Of a stretch of 42,024 nucleotides of DNA, positions 11,816 through 21,985 are shown piece after piece. Position 1 is the first letter of the stretch. Each line of letters begins with the position of its first letter. The DNA is taken from positions 1 to 42,024 of the forward strand of contig NWUY0304649207.1 in NCBI GenBank assembly GCA_004151065.3. The letters are read 5' to 3'. The notes under the pieces are model-generated. The model did no database searches. It was not told where the DNA came from and saw nothing but the letters and a program-made list of their open reading frames with translations. The translations under genes and the position numbers were made by a program. Source of the DNA: Larix sibirica (taxonomy: Eukaryota > Streptophyta > Pinopsida > Pinales > Pinaceae).

Positions 11816-12725
11816 TTCGTACAGCAACCCTTATTGATCCATCCGCCTGCCAACCAACATCTATCTCTAAGGGAAGGGGGTTAAATTCATTAATAAAGTA
11901 AGGGTTAAATGACATATATAAATATGGTTCTCTGGTTGACTTCGCTTAGCCCTCAAATAAATATTCAAACTTTTTAGCCCAAGGCTCGCTAGATGTCAGG
12001 GTAAACCCCCCAGTCCTGGGGTCATAAATGGTGATCAGCCTGGGCTGAGCCACTGCATCTGCTGGATCCATAGCTGATTAAAGGTCTTTCCTGGCCTGCT
12101 TTACCTCCTCCTTCCTCAAGAAAGAAATGGGATCAATAGAACTCAAAGGTTGGACTGCTTCCATCCTAGTGCCTGATGTACTAGGAGTGGGCACTGCCAG
12201 TGATAGCAACTCAGTAAACTGGGAGGAAGGTGTGCATGGAGTGGAGGGAGAGGCCCCTTCATCAGTGCCACCTGTTGGGGTCTCTATCCTTGCTTCTTGG
12301 CTCTCTATTCCTCTTTCTGTTTTCTTCTTCCTTTACTTTGTTCTCATTCTAAAAATTCCTTTGTCTTTATTCCTCAATTATATTATGCTCCTCCCGCTTT
12401 GCTTGATTTTCTCTTTATTCTTCCTCTCCCTTTTTTATTTTATTTTGCTGCCCTTAAGGAGATTCTTTATAAAAGGTAAAGGATGTGCTTTATTAATAGA
12501 TATCAGCCCAGCCTTAGCAAATCTAAACTCAAAAGCCTACATCTCAACTAGCTTAGGCAACCTTCACAATAGGTATAAGCCCTTCCTTATTAATTCAAAG
12601 TATTCCCTATTAGGATACGTTATCTTTCTATTGCAAGCCTCCATCTTAGCCGTGCAAGGATTAATTTGAGTTTCCGGACAAAGAGGGGGACTTAACAAAA
12701 CCATAGTGGCCAGGAAAGTCTTCTA
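11757..12725 (-). pseudogene. Decayed protein-coding remnant, family not recognised
   Basis: One minus-strand frame runs from a TAG at 12725-12723 to a TGA at 11759-11757 with no frameshift. It is broken only by about seven stops: 12723 TAG, a TGA, a TAG, several TAA, and TAA at 11948-11946. That is far fewer than chance gives in AT-rich DNA. The predicted product has three zones. First comes a mixed-composition start (about 12655-12480). Next is a Lys/Glu-rich, probably helical zone (about 12480-12300). Then comes a Ser/Thr/Pro-rich linker followed by an aromatic-containing globular-looking part that includes TIYDPRTGGFTLTS and EPWAKKFEYLFEG. The plus strand carries a 180-codon open frame with a very hydrophobic middle (12127-12669). 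I read that as the antisense shadow of the Lys/Glu-rich zone, because antisense Lys and Glu codons give Phe and Leu. It may be a transferred nuclear gene or a retrotransposon gag; I cannot say which. Confidence 0.55.
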
Positions 12726-12947
12726 TGGGAAACAACGTTGGAGTAAGCCGCGGCTTATGAATAATAGGAGGTGGTAACAATTTATGTTCTGCTGATGTTC
12801 TGCTGTATTTGAGTTGACTAAGTTATCGAGGTGGCAGGATTCGGACCTAAGTGCCTCTGCTATAATGTATAATAGGTGGTTCCGGATCAACCGATGAAAC
12901 AACTGGCACTTAATCTTTCTATTTTTGGGCTGCAGCTGCCTCTGCAT
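12723..12947 (-). other. 74-codon open frame in phase with the remnant below it
   Basis: This frame ends at the TAG (12723) that begins the decayed remnant and is in the same phase, so it may be the remnant's upstream part. Its composition (many Asn, His, Leu) does not clearly continue the same protein. A second frame across 12690-12770 also looks protein-like, which suggests a frameshift near 12720. Confidence 0.25.
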
Positions 12948-13465
12948 CTATGACCTCCGCCTCCGCTGCTGGGTCTACTTAAACAGGTAAAGCTACCATC
13001 AATTGGCTATTTATCCTAGAGGATGCGGGTTGATCAATAAGGTAAGCTGGTACTAGAGCATAAGCTGTAACTAACTTAGACGCTGGAACAAGCTTTCGAT
13101 CTCGATATGGATATGCAACTGAATCTACTCGATCTGCTGCTGGATATACTGATGCTAGCTCGTATGCTGCTATATGCTTCTTCTCTAAAATCCTTTCAAG
13201 GAGAGCACTCTCGGGTCTTAAAGCCTGCCTACAGGACCTTCTCTTTGGCTTGCCTTTCTACTGATGAGGGTGTCCAAGGTAGAGGGAGCTCGGCTCCAAA
13301 CTAACTGATCTGAGTGGATTAATTTATTGCTTGCTCGCATTGGGCAAGGATCACCCGTCACCTTCCTTCCCTATAATTGTGCCCTGCCTGCTAGGTGCGT
13401 GCCCTGCCTGACTGAGGGGTGCTTGCTATGGGTGAGGGATGACCATTTGTCGGGCCCGATTCATT
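12948..13465. other. Unassigned spacer
   Basis: ctgct- and ctcgat-rich sequence at 13090-13180 and a gccctgcctg word repeated near 13380 and 13400. No gene is supported. Confidence 0.45.
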
Positions 13466-13503
13466 GAGGGGAATAAGCGATGACGAGGGGAATAAGCGAT
13501 GAC
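13466..13503. repeat. Perfect 19-bp tandem duplication
   Basis: The unit gaggggaataagcgatgac is present twice without a gap (13466-13484 and 13485-13503). An 81-codon open frame (13480-13725) starts inside it and is not recognised. Confidence 0.95.
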
Positions 13504-14001
13504 ATTGATCCGGCGTGTCTCAGCAACACAAACGAGGGTTATATAACCAATGTGAGATCCCGAACCTGTTTAAAAGCGATTGAGATTGGCCTCATGGTCG
13601 TGTGTAAACTCGTCCCCCCGATAAGCAGGCTTTATTGGGTGCGGGTGAGCGTTAGCGAGGAGCCTACTCGTGTTTTACCAAAAGGTTATAAACGAATGCT
13701 CGACCAATTCTTTTATGAAGTGTGATGTGAATCTTCTTCACGAGTAGCATAATTACATATTAAATAATTGACTGTATTGAGTGATATCTCTATCGAGGAT
13801 TGGGTTTATACCGGTGGTGCAGGTGCTTGGTCGTGGTGCAGGTGCCCGCCCCTCCCAGTAAAAAAATATATATATTACTTTCTATTTTATTGGTGCGGGT
13901 GTAGGATGGGTTCTAGAGCAACTAACTATACGGACACACCAAGGGGAATGGGTTTTGTGGAAGATAAGCAACCATAGCATATATTTATTGGCAAGAGTAT
14001 A
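13504..14001. other. Unassigned spacer
   Basis: Contains the rest of the unrecognised 81-codon plus frame and a second one of 69 codons (13768-13977). The phrase ggtggtgcaggtgcttggtcgtggtgcaggtgc near 13813 is a short internal duplication. Confidence 0.4.
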
Positions 14002-14031
14002 GAAGCAACCAGTAAAGAAGCAACCAGTAAA
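14002..14031. repeat. Perfect 15-bp tandem duplication
   Basis: The unit gaagcaaccagtaaa is present at 14002-14016 and 14017-14031, followed by a partial third unit (gaaagaagcgacc). Confidence 0.95.
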
Positions 14032-15165
14032 GAAAGAAGCGACCATAGTTAGAAACTATTGATGTGGAAGTGACTCGAACAATGACGAACAACTGCTTGG
14101 GTTAGTTTGGTTTGGGGTGGAAATGGTTTGGGTTTCCTTGCCTCTTCAAACCTAACCTACGGAACCAACCTATGATGGTTTAGTATGTCCAGCCATTAAG
14201 ATAATTGTGTAAGCTTGTTACTACTTAGTCATGTTGATCAAATTTGTTTCAAACTAGACACACTTTTCTAGGGCATTTAAAGTAGTAAACCAAGTACTAA
14301 CCAATTCAATTTATATTTGTGTGAGTGCAAGATGGAAATGCAACTACTAACTATTGTGATGTAGGTAAAGCCACAATCAAGGATGGAAACACCACACTAC
14401 CCAAGAATAATAGGAAGCTAATGCATATAACAAAAAGGTATCAAACGGCCTATTGAATGTGGTTGGGAGATTCTACTATAATTTGATATAAACTAACTCA
14501 ACTCAAACACAAAAGCAACACAGTAAGATCAAAAGAGATCAGGCTAAAGATGTGCATGTAAACATATAGCTATTCACAGTACTTTAAAAACTCATCGTAA
14601 GGCACATATTCAGATAATGCGGAGGTTAGTATATCGTTTAAAGATCTTCTTATGCCTACCAAACTAGATACAAAACTATGGGATGATGTGGCATAAACAA
14701 CATTAAATAAAACTGGATATTAAAATAAAAAGATTAACATAACATGAATAAATAAGAAAACATAGGTTGAAAGTGTAAGAGTCGAGCTTATATAAATATC
14801 ACTAAGGAATACATGCTACTCATAACACTAAGATGGAAAAGGCATCGTCTAGAGAAAGCGGGTGGCTAGTCTACTTTATAGATAACTAGCTAGGGTTCCC
14901 ATTCTTATGCTCGCCATGCTAATAAAAAAAATACCTATACCAAGGCTCAGACTAACACTTGTTCTTTCAAGATTTTAGCTTATTGTGCTCCTAAAATCCC
15001 TATGGTGAATGAACTACTTCTATGTTTAATTATTCATAATACATTAACATATGCTAAGAAGCAAGGGTAATTGCTTAGCATCCTACCAACAAATAGCGGA
15101 ATTGCAACAAACAGCTACACTTAGTTTCATAGTGATAGTTAATGTGAAGGCTTCGCCTTGATTAT
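14032..15165. other. Spacer without recognisable features
   Basis: No open frame above 60 codons on either strand and no motif recognised. The sequence is AT-rich and complex, with few internal repeats. Confidence 0.55.
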
Positions 15166-15200
15166 ATAGTGTGAGTTAAAGCGATAGTGTGAGCTAAAGC
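15166..15200. repeat. 17-bp near-perfect tandem duplication
   Basis: The unit atagtgtgagttaaagc at 15166-15182 recurs as atagtgtgagctaaagc at 15184-15200. Confidence 0.9.
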
Positions 15201-15463
15201 TGAACTACAAACAACTAATAAGACTACCTATTGCCTATGTTTCTATTATTAAGTGCATATGTGACCGTGTGAATATGATTAACTCCCGGTAAAGGACATG
15301 TGCAGTAATAAGGAAAGGCCATAAGTAACAGTAGTAAAAAATAATCTTATTATTCAAATAATTAACTGAATTCATTGGAGTTCAGCATCCGCTTCCGCTC
15401 CTTTATCAGCTTTTCAGTTTAAGCTTCATTTTAAGATTAATATGAATATCCATATTACAAATT

Positions 15464-15571
15464 ACAATGGCAAAGGTAAACGCAGAGATGCGATTGATTA
15501 TTGTATATAAATGTATTTATTATATATGTATTTATTTCTTGCACAATGGCAAAGTGAAGCGTAGAGATGCA
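15464..15571. repeat. Imperfect direct repeat of about 29 bp, 79-bp offset
   Basis: acaatggcaaag followed by gt/tg-a-gc-gagatgc occurs at 15464-15493 and 15543-15571. A 62-codon open frame spans both copies and is a product of the repeat. Confidence 0.7.
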
Positions 15572-16314
15572 ATAACTAAATCTCTCCAGCGGCATCCCGC
15601 CTCTCATCATAGGTCAACTTCTAGAATTGTCCCTGATCCAACTAGTTCTAATTAGCTGTAGTGCAACTCTGAGTTCCAGTGGTATACGTGGAGTATAGGA
15701 AATAAGTAGGAGTATGGCACCTACCTAGCAATGAGTGATTGGCAATTATCTTCAATGACTACTTGGCACAGACTATAGCTTCATGCACTGACAAGAAAGA
15801 GTTTCATGCTGCGCCTTCTAGTTATGTGACATCGAGACTAGCGTTTTCGACTAGCGGCATCGACTCCTGGTCTCAACTAACGACATAGTTAAAACGATAG
15901 TTGATTCATCAAGTGTATAGAGATGTATTTATGTAGAGATATTGCTTCTCGAGGTGTTCAAGGAAAGAGAAAAAAGAGGAAAGAAAGACATCGCTCCAAA
16001 GGATACACTTTAAGAGCAACTAACGTTGGCATTGAACAGATTGGGTCTTCTCATCACCTCACCTGAGATATTTGAACAGCAATTAACCCTAAAAAAGAAT
16101 TGCACTGAAACGAAAGCTTTAAGATCCACAACGATTAGCCTTGACCATTGAGCATAAGGGCCTTAAGACACAATTTGTGTATGTGACCACTCCTCTTGGG
16201 AGTTGGTGTAGGCTTTATTATAAAATTACTCTTATTGGAGAATGCAACCTATGATTGGGTTTCGGAGCTTCCACTAATGACTTTCCCTTTTTAACAAATC
16301 AATTATGTAGGAAC
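15572..16314. other. Spacer, possibly with a short coding remnant
   Basis: A plus-strand frame at about 16130-16270 reads protein-like for some 40 codons (for example LTIEHKGLKTQFVYVTTPLG) but does not extend, and I cannot name it. The rest holds nothing I can support. Confidence 0.3.
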
Positions 16315-17106
16315 TTAGTCCAACTATTAGCCTTAGCCCAAGCAGTTAGTCTTAGCCTATTGGGCTGGACTAGCTTCGGGGGGCCCTATGAACAACAACT
16401 GGACTGTAAGGTATTATTTATATAGACTCTCTTAGTCTTAAGCAGTCAGTAAGTTCCTTCTTAGTTCCCGGTCTTTATGGGGTGGGTCACCACAAACAGG
16501 GTTGTAAATAAAAGCAGTAAAACCACCTCCTGTGATGAACATGGCTCCAATGAATGAATGTCTGATTCAGGTTAGATGAGTAACTAACTCATTAAGAGGC
16601 TCTTTAAGTACCCATTCTTTTCAAAAACAGGCCCGTAAGATTGATTGTTTAACATAGTGATTCCATTCGCTCTAGCGAAGCAGTCATACATAGTGGTTCC
16701 ATTTTCAATAGAGTGCGCCGCCATTTTGTTAAGGCCTTAAGAGTGCTGCTAGCCTTAAGCAGTAAGTCCCATGTAAATTAGCTAGCCTTAATAGACTAGC
16801 TCTAGTCTTAGCTTGCCGTTCCACGACACTTGCACTAGAGTGAAAGCCTTAGTCCGTGTCAATTGGCTAGAGATGCAAGTATAACGTAGATATTATAGTA
16901 TTATATGTATAAAGTCCACATGCACTACTAACTAAGAACACTACTCTTTAGTCCCCATGCCCTAAGGCCATAGAGAGTAGTTCAAGCCAAAAGTGAAAGT
17001 CTCCATTATTTTCATAATTAGAAATAATCACAAGAGGTAGGGTGAAAGGGATAGGGGGCCTTACTTAGCTCAGCTAAGGCCAAGGCTAATGCAACTAGTT
17101 GGACTA
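16315..17106. repeat. Widely spaced inverted repeat plus cttaagcagt words
   Basis: ttagtccaactattagcctt and on (16315-16339) matches the reverse complement of ggccaaggctaat-agttggactaa at 17078-17106, with a six-base insertion in the second arm. Between the arms, variants of agtcttaagcagtcagtaag occur near 16340, 16433 and 16750. Confidence 0.65.
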
Positions 17107-20100
17107 AATCCTAGAGATGTTGTGAGGATTTCTTATAGATGGATTTCACATAACATTGGACTAATGGCAAGGACGTATCGATGCGAGTATCATTTGTTAA
17201 AACGTCTAGAGCCGCCGTAGAGGACAGGCCCATGCACTATATATAGCAGCAGCCCTAATCTATAATGTTAGTAGTTCCTTTCTCTAAGGCCAGTTGCACG
17301 TAACTAGGGACTTGCATATTCTTCTTAATCGGAAAGGACGCCTCTATGGCGATATCATAAATGAAAATTATTCTGACTCCTTACAATAAATGAGAGGCTA
17401 TGAGTGGTACCAAAGCGCAAAACAATGACTAGCTGCGGCTATGATAGGTGCTAAAGACACTAAAAAGAAATTAGCTGATCACAAATTTGAACAACTGTGA
17501 ATTGAAAATCTTTGATTGATCTCTGACCCTTCTTTACTCATCCCCTAAGAACATGTGTTATATGCCGGGGCGGTAAGAATATAGTTGGAGTGTTCGACTG
17601 GGAATAATAGTTTATAAAGTGATTTTCTTTACTAATTTGATCCTTAGGTAATACAATAGAAGACAGATATCGGTCGGGGTCTCGTCAACCATAAGATATT
17701 TCCAGAACCTCCTCGAAGCGGCTGCTTGCGGTCGAGGAAGAATTGCTAAATTTTATATGTATTGCCGCGGATATTGCACTAGTTGCAATACTGGTGAACG
17801 AAAAGCTGCACGTATGCCATAGAAGATACATTATGTTCTGGTCGTATTCCCTATAAAGCATTTTATTATCAATGATCATTCTCTTGGCGCCCGCCTAGCG
17901 GAGGTATGTTTGGATATGTTTTTTATTTATAAGTTGGTTATAGTTATCGGGCATAGGGAAGGAACCCACCTTATTTCTGTTGGGTTTCAGCCAAGAGCCA
18001 GGGGTTAATGTATACTGAAGTATTTACCGTCTCGGGCTAATGCTAAGTGTGCTCCTCCCTTCAATTCATATGCCGTAGTTGTATAAAGTAACCCTAAGTC
18101 CGAAGGTAAAGTCAAATCTTAGGGATTACGAAGTCGAGCGATCCCCTGGCATTTTGCTCTAGCCGGGGGGCGGGCGTAGACGGAAGTGTGACCGTTTTGT
18201 GTGGCTTAAGATTCGTTTTGTAAAAGTGTGTATTAGTTATTTTGAAATAAGCAAATTCATCAATGCCGCGCTAATAGACTTTCTTAAATGGCAAAGTGTA
18301 GTAAGAAGGCCTTTAATTATTCCCTGCGAGAGCCCATCTGGGCCCCCTTCAAATAATATTTGACTTCAAAATAATGTCAAATTAGACTGTTTTGTTAAAT
18401 GCGTATCAAGGCAAATTGTTTCCTGCTCTGGTGTAGCTTATAAAAGCGTATCCACTCACTCTGCTCATAAAGTTATAAGTGTGTTAACCGGCATTATATA
18501 TGATCATATATAAAATATTTCTCTTTGTTTCTAAGTTTTGCACGTCCCTTTCTTTCCAAGTCCACTTCAAAAGCCCTGTCGAAGGCCCTGTCCTGTCAAA
18601 GGCCATTCTACTTCCAAGGCCCTGCCGCCCTTTTTTCCAAGTCCAATAAAACCAACCATCCTGGCAAATCAAGCGTAAGCGATCAGTCATCAAATCCGCG
18701 GGCAATTGTTAGTGCTCCAACCAGCCGGGGAGTATCTATAAAAGCAACCTCAAGGTTCAAAGCGTCTGTCCTGCTGAAGCGGGTTAACCACCAGGGTAAA
18801 TGTTCTTTCTGTAGCATATAAAAAGAAAGGGGCTGTGTCGATGCTTCCAACAATCCTAAAGGGTAAGGGTAGGCTGTCCAAGCGACCTTCAAGGGTAAAG
18901 GGTGTAAGCATAAGTCCTGCCTATCTGTTCATTAGTTTGCGGGGTGTGGACCACGTTCTTTTATTTCTTCATCAACCGGGGCGTTGCTCCATAAAGGGGG
19001 TAAGGGTATCTACAAGGGAAAGGGGTATCAATAAGCTAAACAAAATTCCGCGCTTATGTATAAAGTTTCTTAAATGCCAATGTTGAGAAATAATAACTTC
19101 ATTTCATTCCCCGCGAGAGTTCTTCAGGTCGCGCTAAAAAGAGAGATTTCGAAGGATGAAAATGCTAAATGCAAGTGTTTTTGTTTATCAGATAAAAGTA
19201 CTATGTTTCCTTCCCCGCCCGATCAATTGCTAAATATATATCCCCTGCCGTCCATCCTGCCCTGCCATCAATCCATTCAATTATATTCTTGCTTCTCGCA
19301 TGCGAAGGCTCCCGCCAAAGCGTTGTAGTATCCCCGGCCAGCCAATGTAAGCATCCTGCCAATTATAGATAAACGTAATGAAGGGCTAAAATTGAGTAAT
19401 AAAAAAGTTGATTTTAGTTCGTCCTACTATGTTCCCCCCTTATAAGAGGATTTCTCTTAATAAGAATGTCAAATTATAGCGTTTTGTGGAATCTTTATCA
19501 AGGCGACTTGGTGCTTGCTCCCGACGTTGTTGCTTTGGATGGTATAAAAAAGCGTATTTGCTTAAATAAGTCTATAGGTGCGGTAACTTGTAGCATTATA
19601 TATGAGATTATTAAAAGCATTAAAAAGCATCAAGCGTATAAAAACCTGGCTCTACTACTATGGCATCCTGTCAATGTCCTTCCCTGTGGTAAAACCCTCC
19701 TAACCTGCCTGCGTGGTGGATGATAACTGTAACGTCAAACTCCTCCCTCCTTCCCGGTCACGCACGTAAAAGCGTCCTGTGCACGTAAAACTGTCAACGT
19801 AGGGTAATGCACGATAAAATGGTTTTCCTCCTGGGCCTGGGGTATAGCTGTTCCTGCAAATAGAAGCACTACCCCCTTTTGTAACGCGCCCAGGCGCCTG
19901 TACTCAACTAGTATAGTTTGGACTATATTGAAAAGAGAGTAAGTATAAAACCTGGTAAATCTCTATGTATATAACACAAAACTTCGCAAAGTGAAATTGG
20001 CTCTGGCATATTGTGAAATCTAACAGGTTATGTTTTGACCCCGGTGCATTAATTCCGGCAAGATTCACTAACAATCGTCGGCCTGACTCATCTCCCCTAA

Positions 20101-20375
20101 GCAGAGAAGACCCTCCTTCCGCCAGGTGACTCATGGAGCACCAGGCCCTCTTTTTTATTCTGCCGAAGTCCTCAAATGAAATGCTGTTCAAAGCAGGTTA
20201 AACCTTGTTTAGCCTCCAAGACTAGTTGCAGTAAATAGGTGGTAACGGGGGCACGATCCAAGGCTTTATCTCTGTGTAGCATGAAAAAGCCGTAGTCTGC
20301 AAGCGTAAGGATAAGGGGTAAGTTTCAATATCAATCCGATCCAGCTCATGGGTTTATTATTTCAAACTAAAAAGC
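17107..20375. other. Spacer without recognisable genes
   Basis: Small open frames of 64 to 98 codons occur on both strands (17685-17879, 18484-18892, 18835-19328, 19466-19723, 19904-20191). They overlap, lack motifs and show no cross-frame continuity. ccaaggccctg and aaggg-taaggg words recur at 18560-19020. Words shared with 26.9-27.8 kb are listed as a finding. Confidence 0.4.
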
Positions 20376-20815
20376 TTATACGTCGGCCATAGCCCTGACC
20401 GTGCTGACAAATGTAAACACGTTAAGCTTCACACCTTCACAATGCATTTGATAAAAGAGCCTCAAAGCCTCCTGAGGAAACCCATTCTGTGCATATCCTG
20501 CAATCATTGCCGTCCATGACACTGTATTTATTTGGGACATTTTGTAAAACACTTGGCGTGCATCCAATAATATCCCACACTTTATATACATAGTGATAAG
20601 AATGTTACTCAAGAAGACGGCAGGCTTTAAACCCATTTTGATCATATGGGCATGTACGCGCTGGCCTTCTGGCCATGCTTTTACGTAAATACAAGTCTGC
20701 AAGAGAGAGACATACACAGTTGTGTCCACCCACATGCCCGGCTGCTCTGTGAAATGTCAAATATCTAGCGCCTCTTTCAATAAACCCACCTTAATTCTTT
20801 TTTTCCTGAATCCTC
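20376..20815 (-). pseudogene. PPR protein (PLS class) gene fragment
   Basis: The minus frame 20735-20376 encodes about three pentatricopeptide-repeat motifs. Recognisable pieces are YVSLLQTC, GQRVHAHMIKMG, LSNILITMYIKCG, DARQVFYKM, NTVSWTAMIAGYAQNG and QEALRLFYQM. The spacing is that of plant PLS-class PPR proteins, nuclear-encoded RNA-binding factors that act in organelle RNA editing and processing. Upstream, the same frame continues through an in-frame TGA (20759-20757) into KVGLLKEALDI, which is the expected preceding part. The fragment therefore starts at about 20815. Downstream it ends in VRAMADV and a TAA, and the E and DYW domains are missing. The 5' edge abuts or overlaps the plus-strand retrotransposon fragment. 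It is a dead nuclear gene piece, not an organelle gene. Confidence 0.9.
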
Positions 20816-20829
20816 CGTTAACAGCAATG

Positions 20830-21985
20830 TTGTTGGTAGTAGACAAGTTATTGTTCAAGGGGTGGTTATTGCTTTTACAAGAGTCTGACTTAACCATTGT
20901 GGATAAGCCTGGAAAAAGAATGTGGTAGCATATTTTCTGTCTAGACTAACACACACTGCAGAAAAGATATTATTTATTATGCATTCCCAGATGAACACCT
21001 ATTTTCCATCTAAGCGAAGACCCCATGGTTTGCTGACATGGCCAATTACTTGGCAACAGGGAAGTTTCCTCATCATTTCAGTTATAAAGAATGCTCCAAA
21101 ATAGTGAGACAAAGTGCTACTTACTCTTGGATCAATGGTTACTTGTTCAAACAGGGTCCAGATCATATCCTCAGAAGATGCATTAGAGAGGATGAGGTCC
21201 ATTATATACTGCATGCATGCCATGATGCACCTCCTGGTGGACATTACTCAGCCAAGAAAAGCCTACAAGATACTCCAAGCTTGCTACTATGGGCCAACAC
21301 TGCACAAATATGCACAACACTATGTGTCTCATTGTGATGATTGTAAAAGAATGGGCAAACCAACAAAAAGGGATGAATAACCACTACAGCCCATAGTTTC
21401 CTATGAACCATTTTATAAGTGGGGATTGGATTTTGTGGGGCCAATTGATCCCCCATCAAATAAAAATAACTACATACTAGTTTGCACGGATTATTTGACA
21501 AAGTGGGCAGAAGTGAAAGCACTCAAGTCAGCAAATTATAAAGCTGTAGCAGAATTTATGTATGAAATAATCTTATCAAGATATGGAGTCCCAAGAGAGA
21601 TAGTCACAGACCAAAGAGCACAATTCACTTCAAAGATGATAGAGGACTTGATGAGGACAAATAAAATCAGGCATAAAAAGTCTACACTCTACCATCCTAA
21701 ATAAAATGGGCAAGTTGAAGTCACCAATAGAGAACTGGAAAAGATAAACAAAGACAGTACAGCAGCATAAAAGGGATTGGGCAAATAGACTTCTTGAAGC
21801 AGTATGGGCTTATAACATCATCCACAAAAAAACTACAGGGTTCACCCCTTGCCCTCCCTTTGGTAAAGCAAGCCTTTCCTTATGAATTGGTCTTTGGAAA
21901 TAAAGTGATTTTACCCATAGAATTTGAACATAAGACACTCAGAACAGCCTCACAGTTAAACTTGGACATCAGCTACTGCAGGACT
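20830..21985 (+). mobile_element. Ty3/gypsy pol fragment: end of RNase H, HHCC domain, integrase
   Basis: The fragment opens with the end of RNase H (WLLLLQESDLTIVDKPGK, then a one-base frameshift to VAYFLSRLTHTAEK) and continues through FPDEHLFSI. The HHCC zinc-binding domain follows (HACHDAPPGGH, a frameshift near 21250, then SHCDDCKRMG). After a TAA at about 21379 comes the integrase core. The catalytic residues are all visible in one frame: D at 21429-21431 (GLDFVGP), D at 21609-21611 (VTDQ) and E at 21717-21719 (GQVEVTNRE). The D-to-E spacing is the standard 35 residues. A TAA sits just before GQVE. A frameshift near 21745 leads to DWANRLLEAVWAYN, and a 31-nt insertion at 21851 precedes YELVFGN and LNLDISYC. 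The element cannot be active, and no LTR is seen. Confidence 0.93.
21847..21881. mobile_element. 35-nt Bpu-like insertion with CCTT direct repeats
   Basis: In this integrase family the conserved TGFTP is followed directly by YELVFG. Here 31 nt are inserted at exactly that point. The target word CCTT (21847-21850) is repeated at the far end (21878-21881), which gives a 27-nt core between two CCTT copies. In reverse complement the ends are AAGG. Bpu elements of Cycas mitochondrial DNA are about 36 nt with terminal AAGG direct repeats, as I recall. This copy lacks a CCTNAGC (Bpu10I) site, so it is a relative or a different small element. A second copy is at 40003. Confidence 0.65.

Noticed and set aside
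11998-12020. ccccagtcctgggg palindrome as a terminator
   Set aside because: It lies inside the minus-strand coding remnant (DPRTGG codons), has no T run, and is explained by coding sequence.
12127-12669. 180-codon plus open frame with a hydrophobic middle
   Set aside because: It lies antisense to a longer minus-strand frame with better protein-like composition. The hydrophobic run is what antisense Lys/Glu codons give. It is kept as the alternative in the remnant entry.
12815-12870. Minus-strand taggtccgaatcctgcc, resembling a tRNA T arm
   Set aside because: The stem pairs only three bases, and no matching acceptor, D or anticodon arm could be folded upstream.
20757-20897. ATG at 20897 as the start of the PPR gene (minus)
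   Set aside because: The plus strand over 20830-20935 is clearly RNase H of a retrotransposon, so the minus frame there is antisense.
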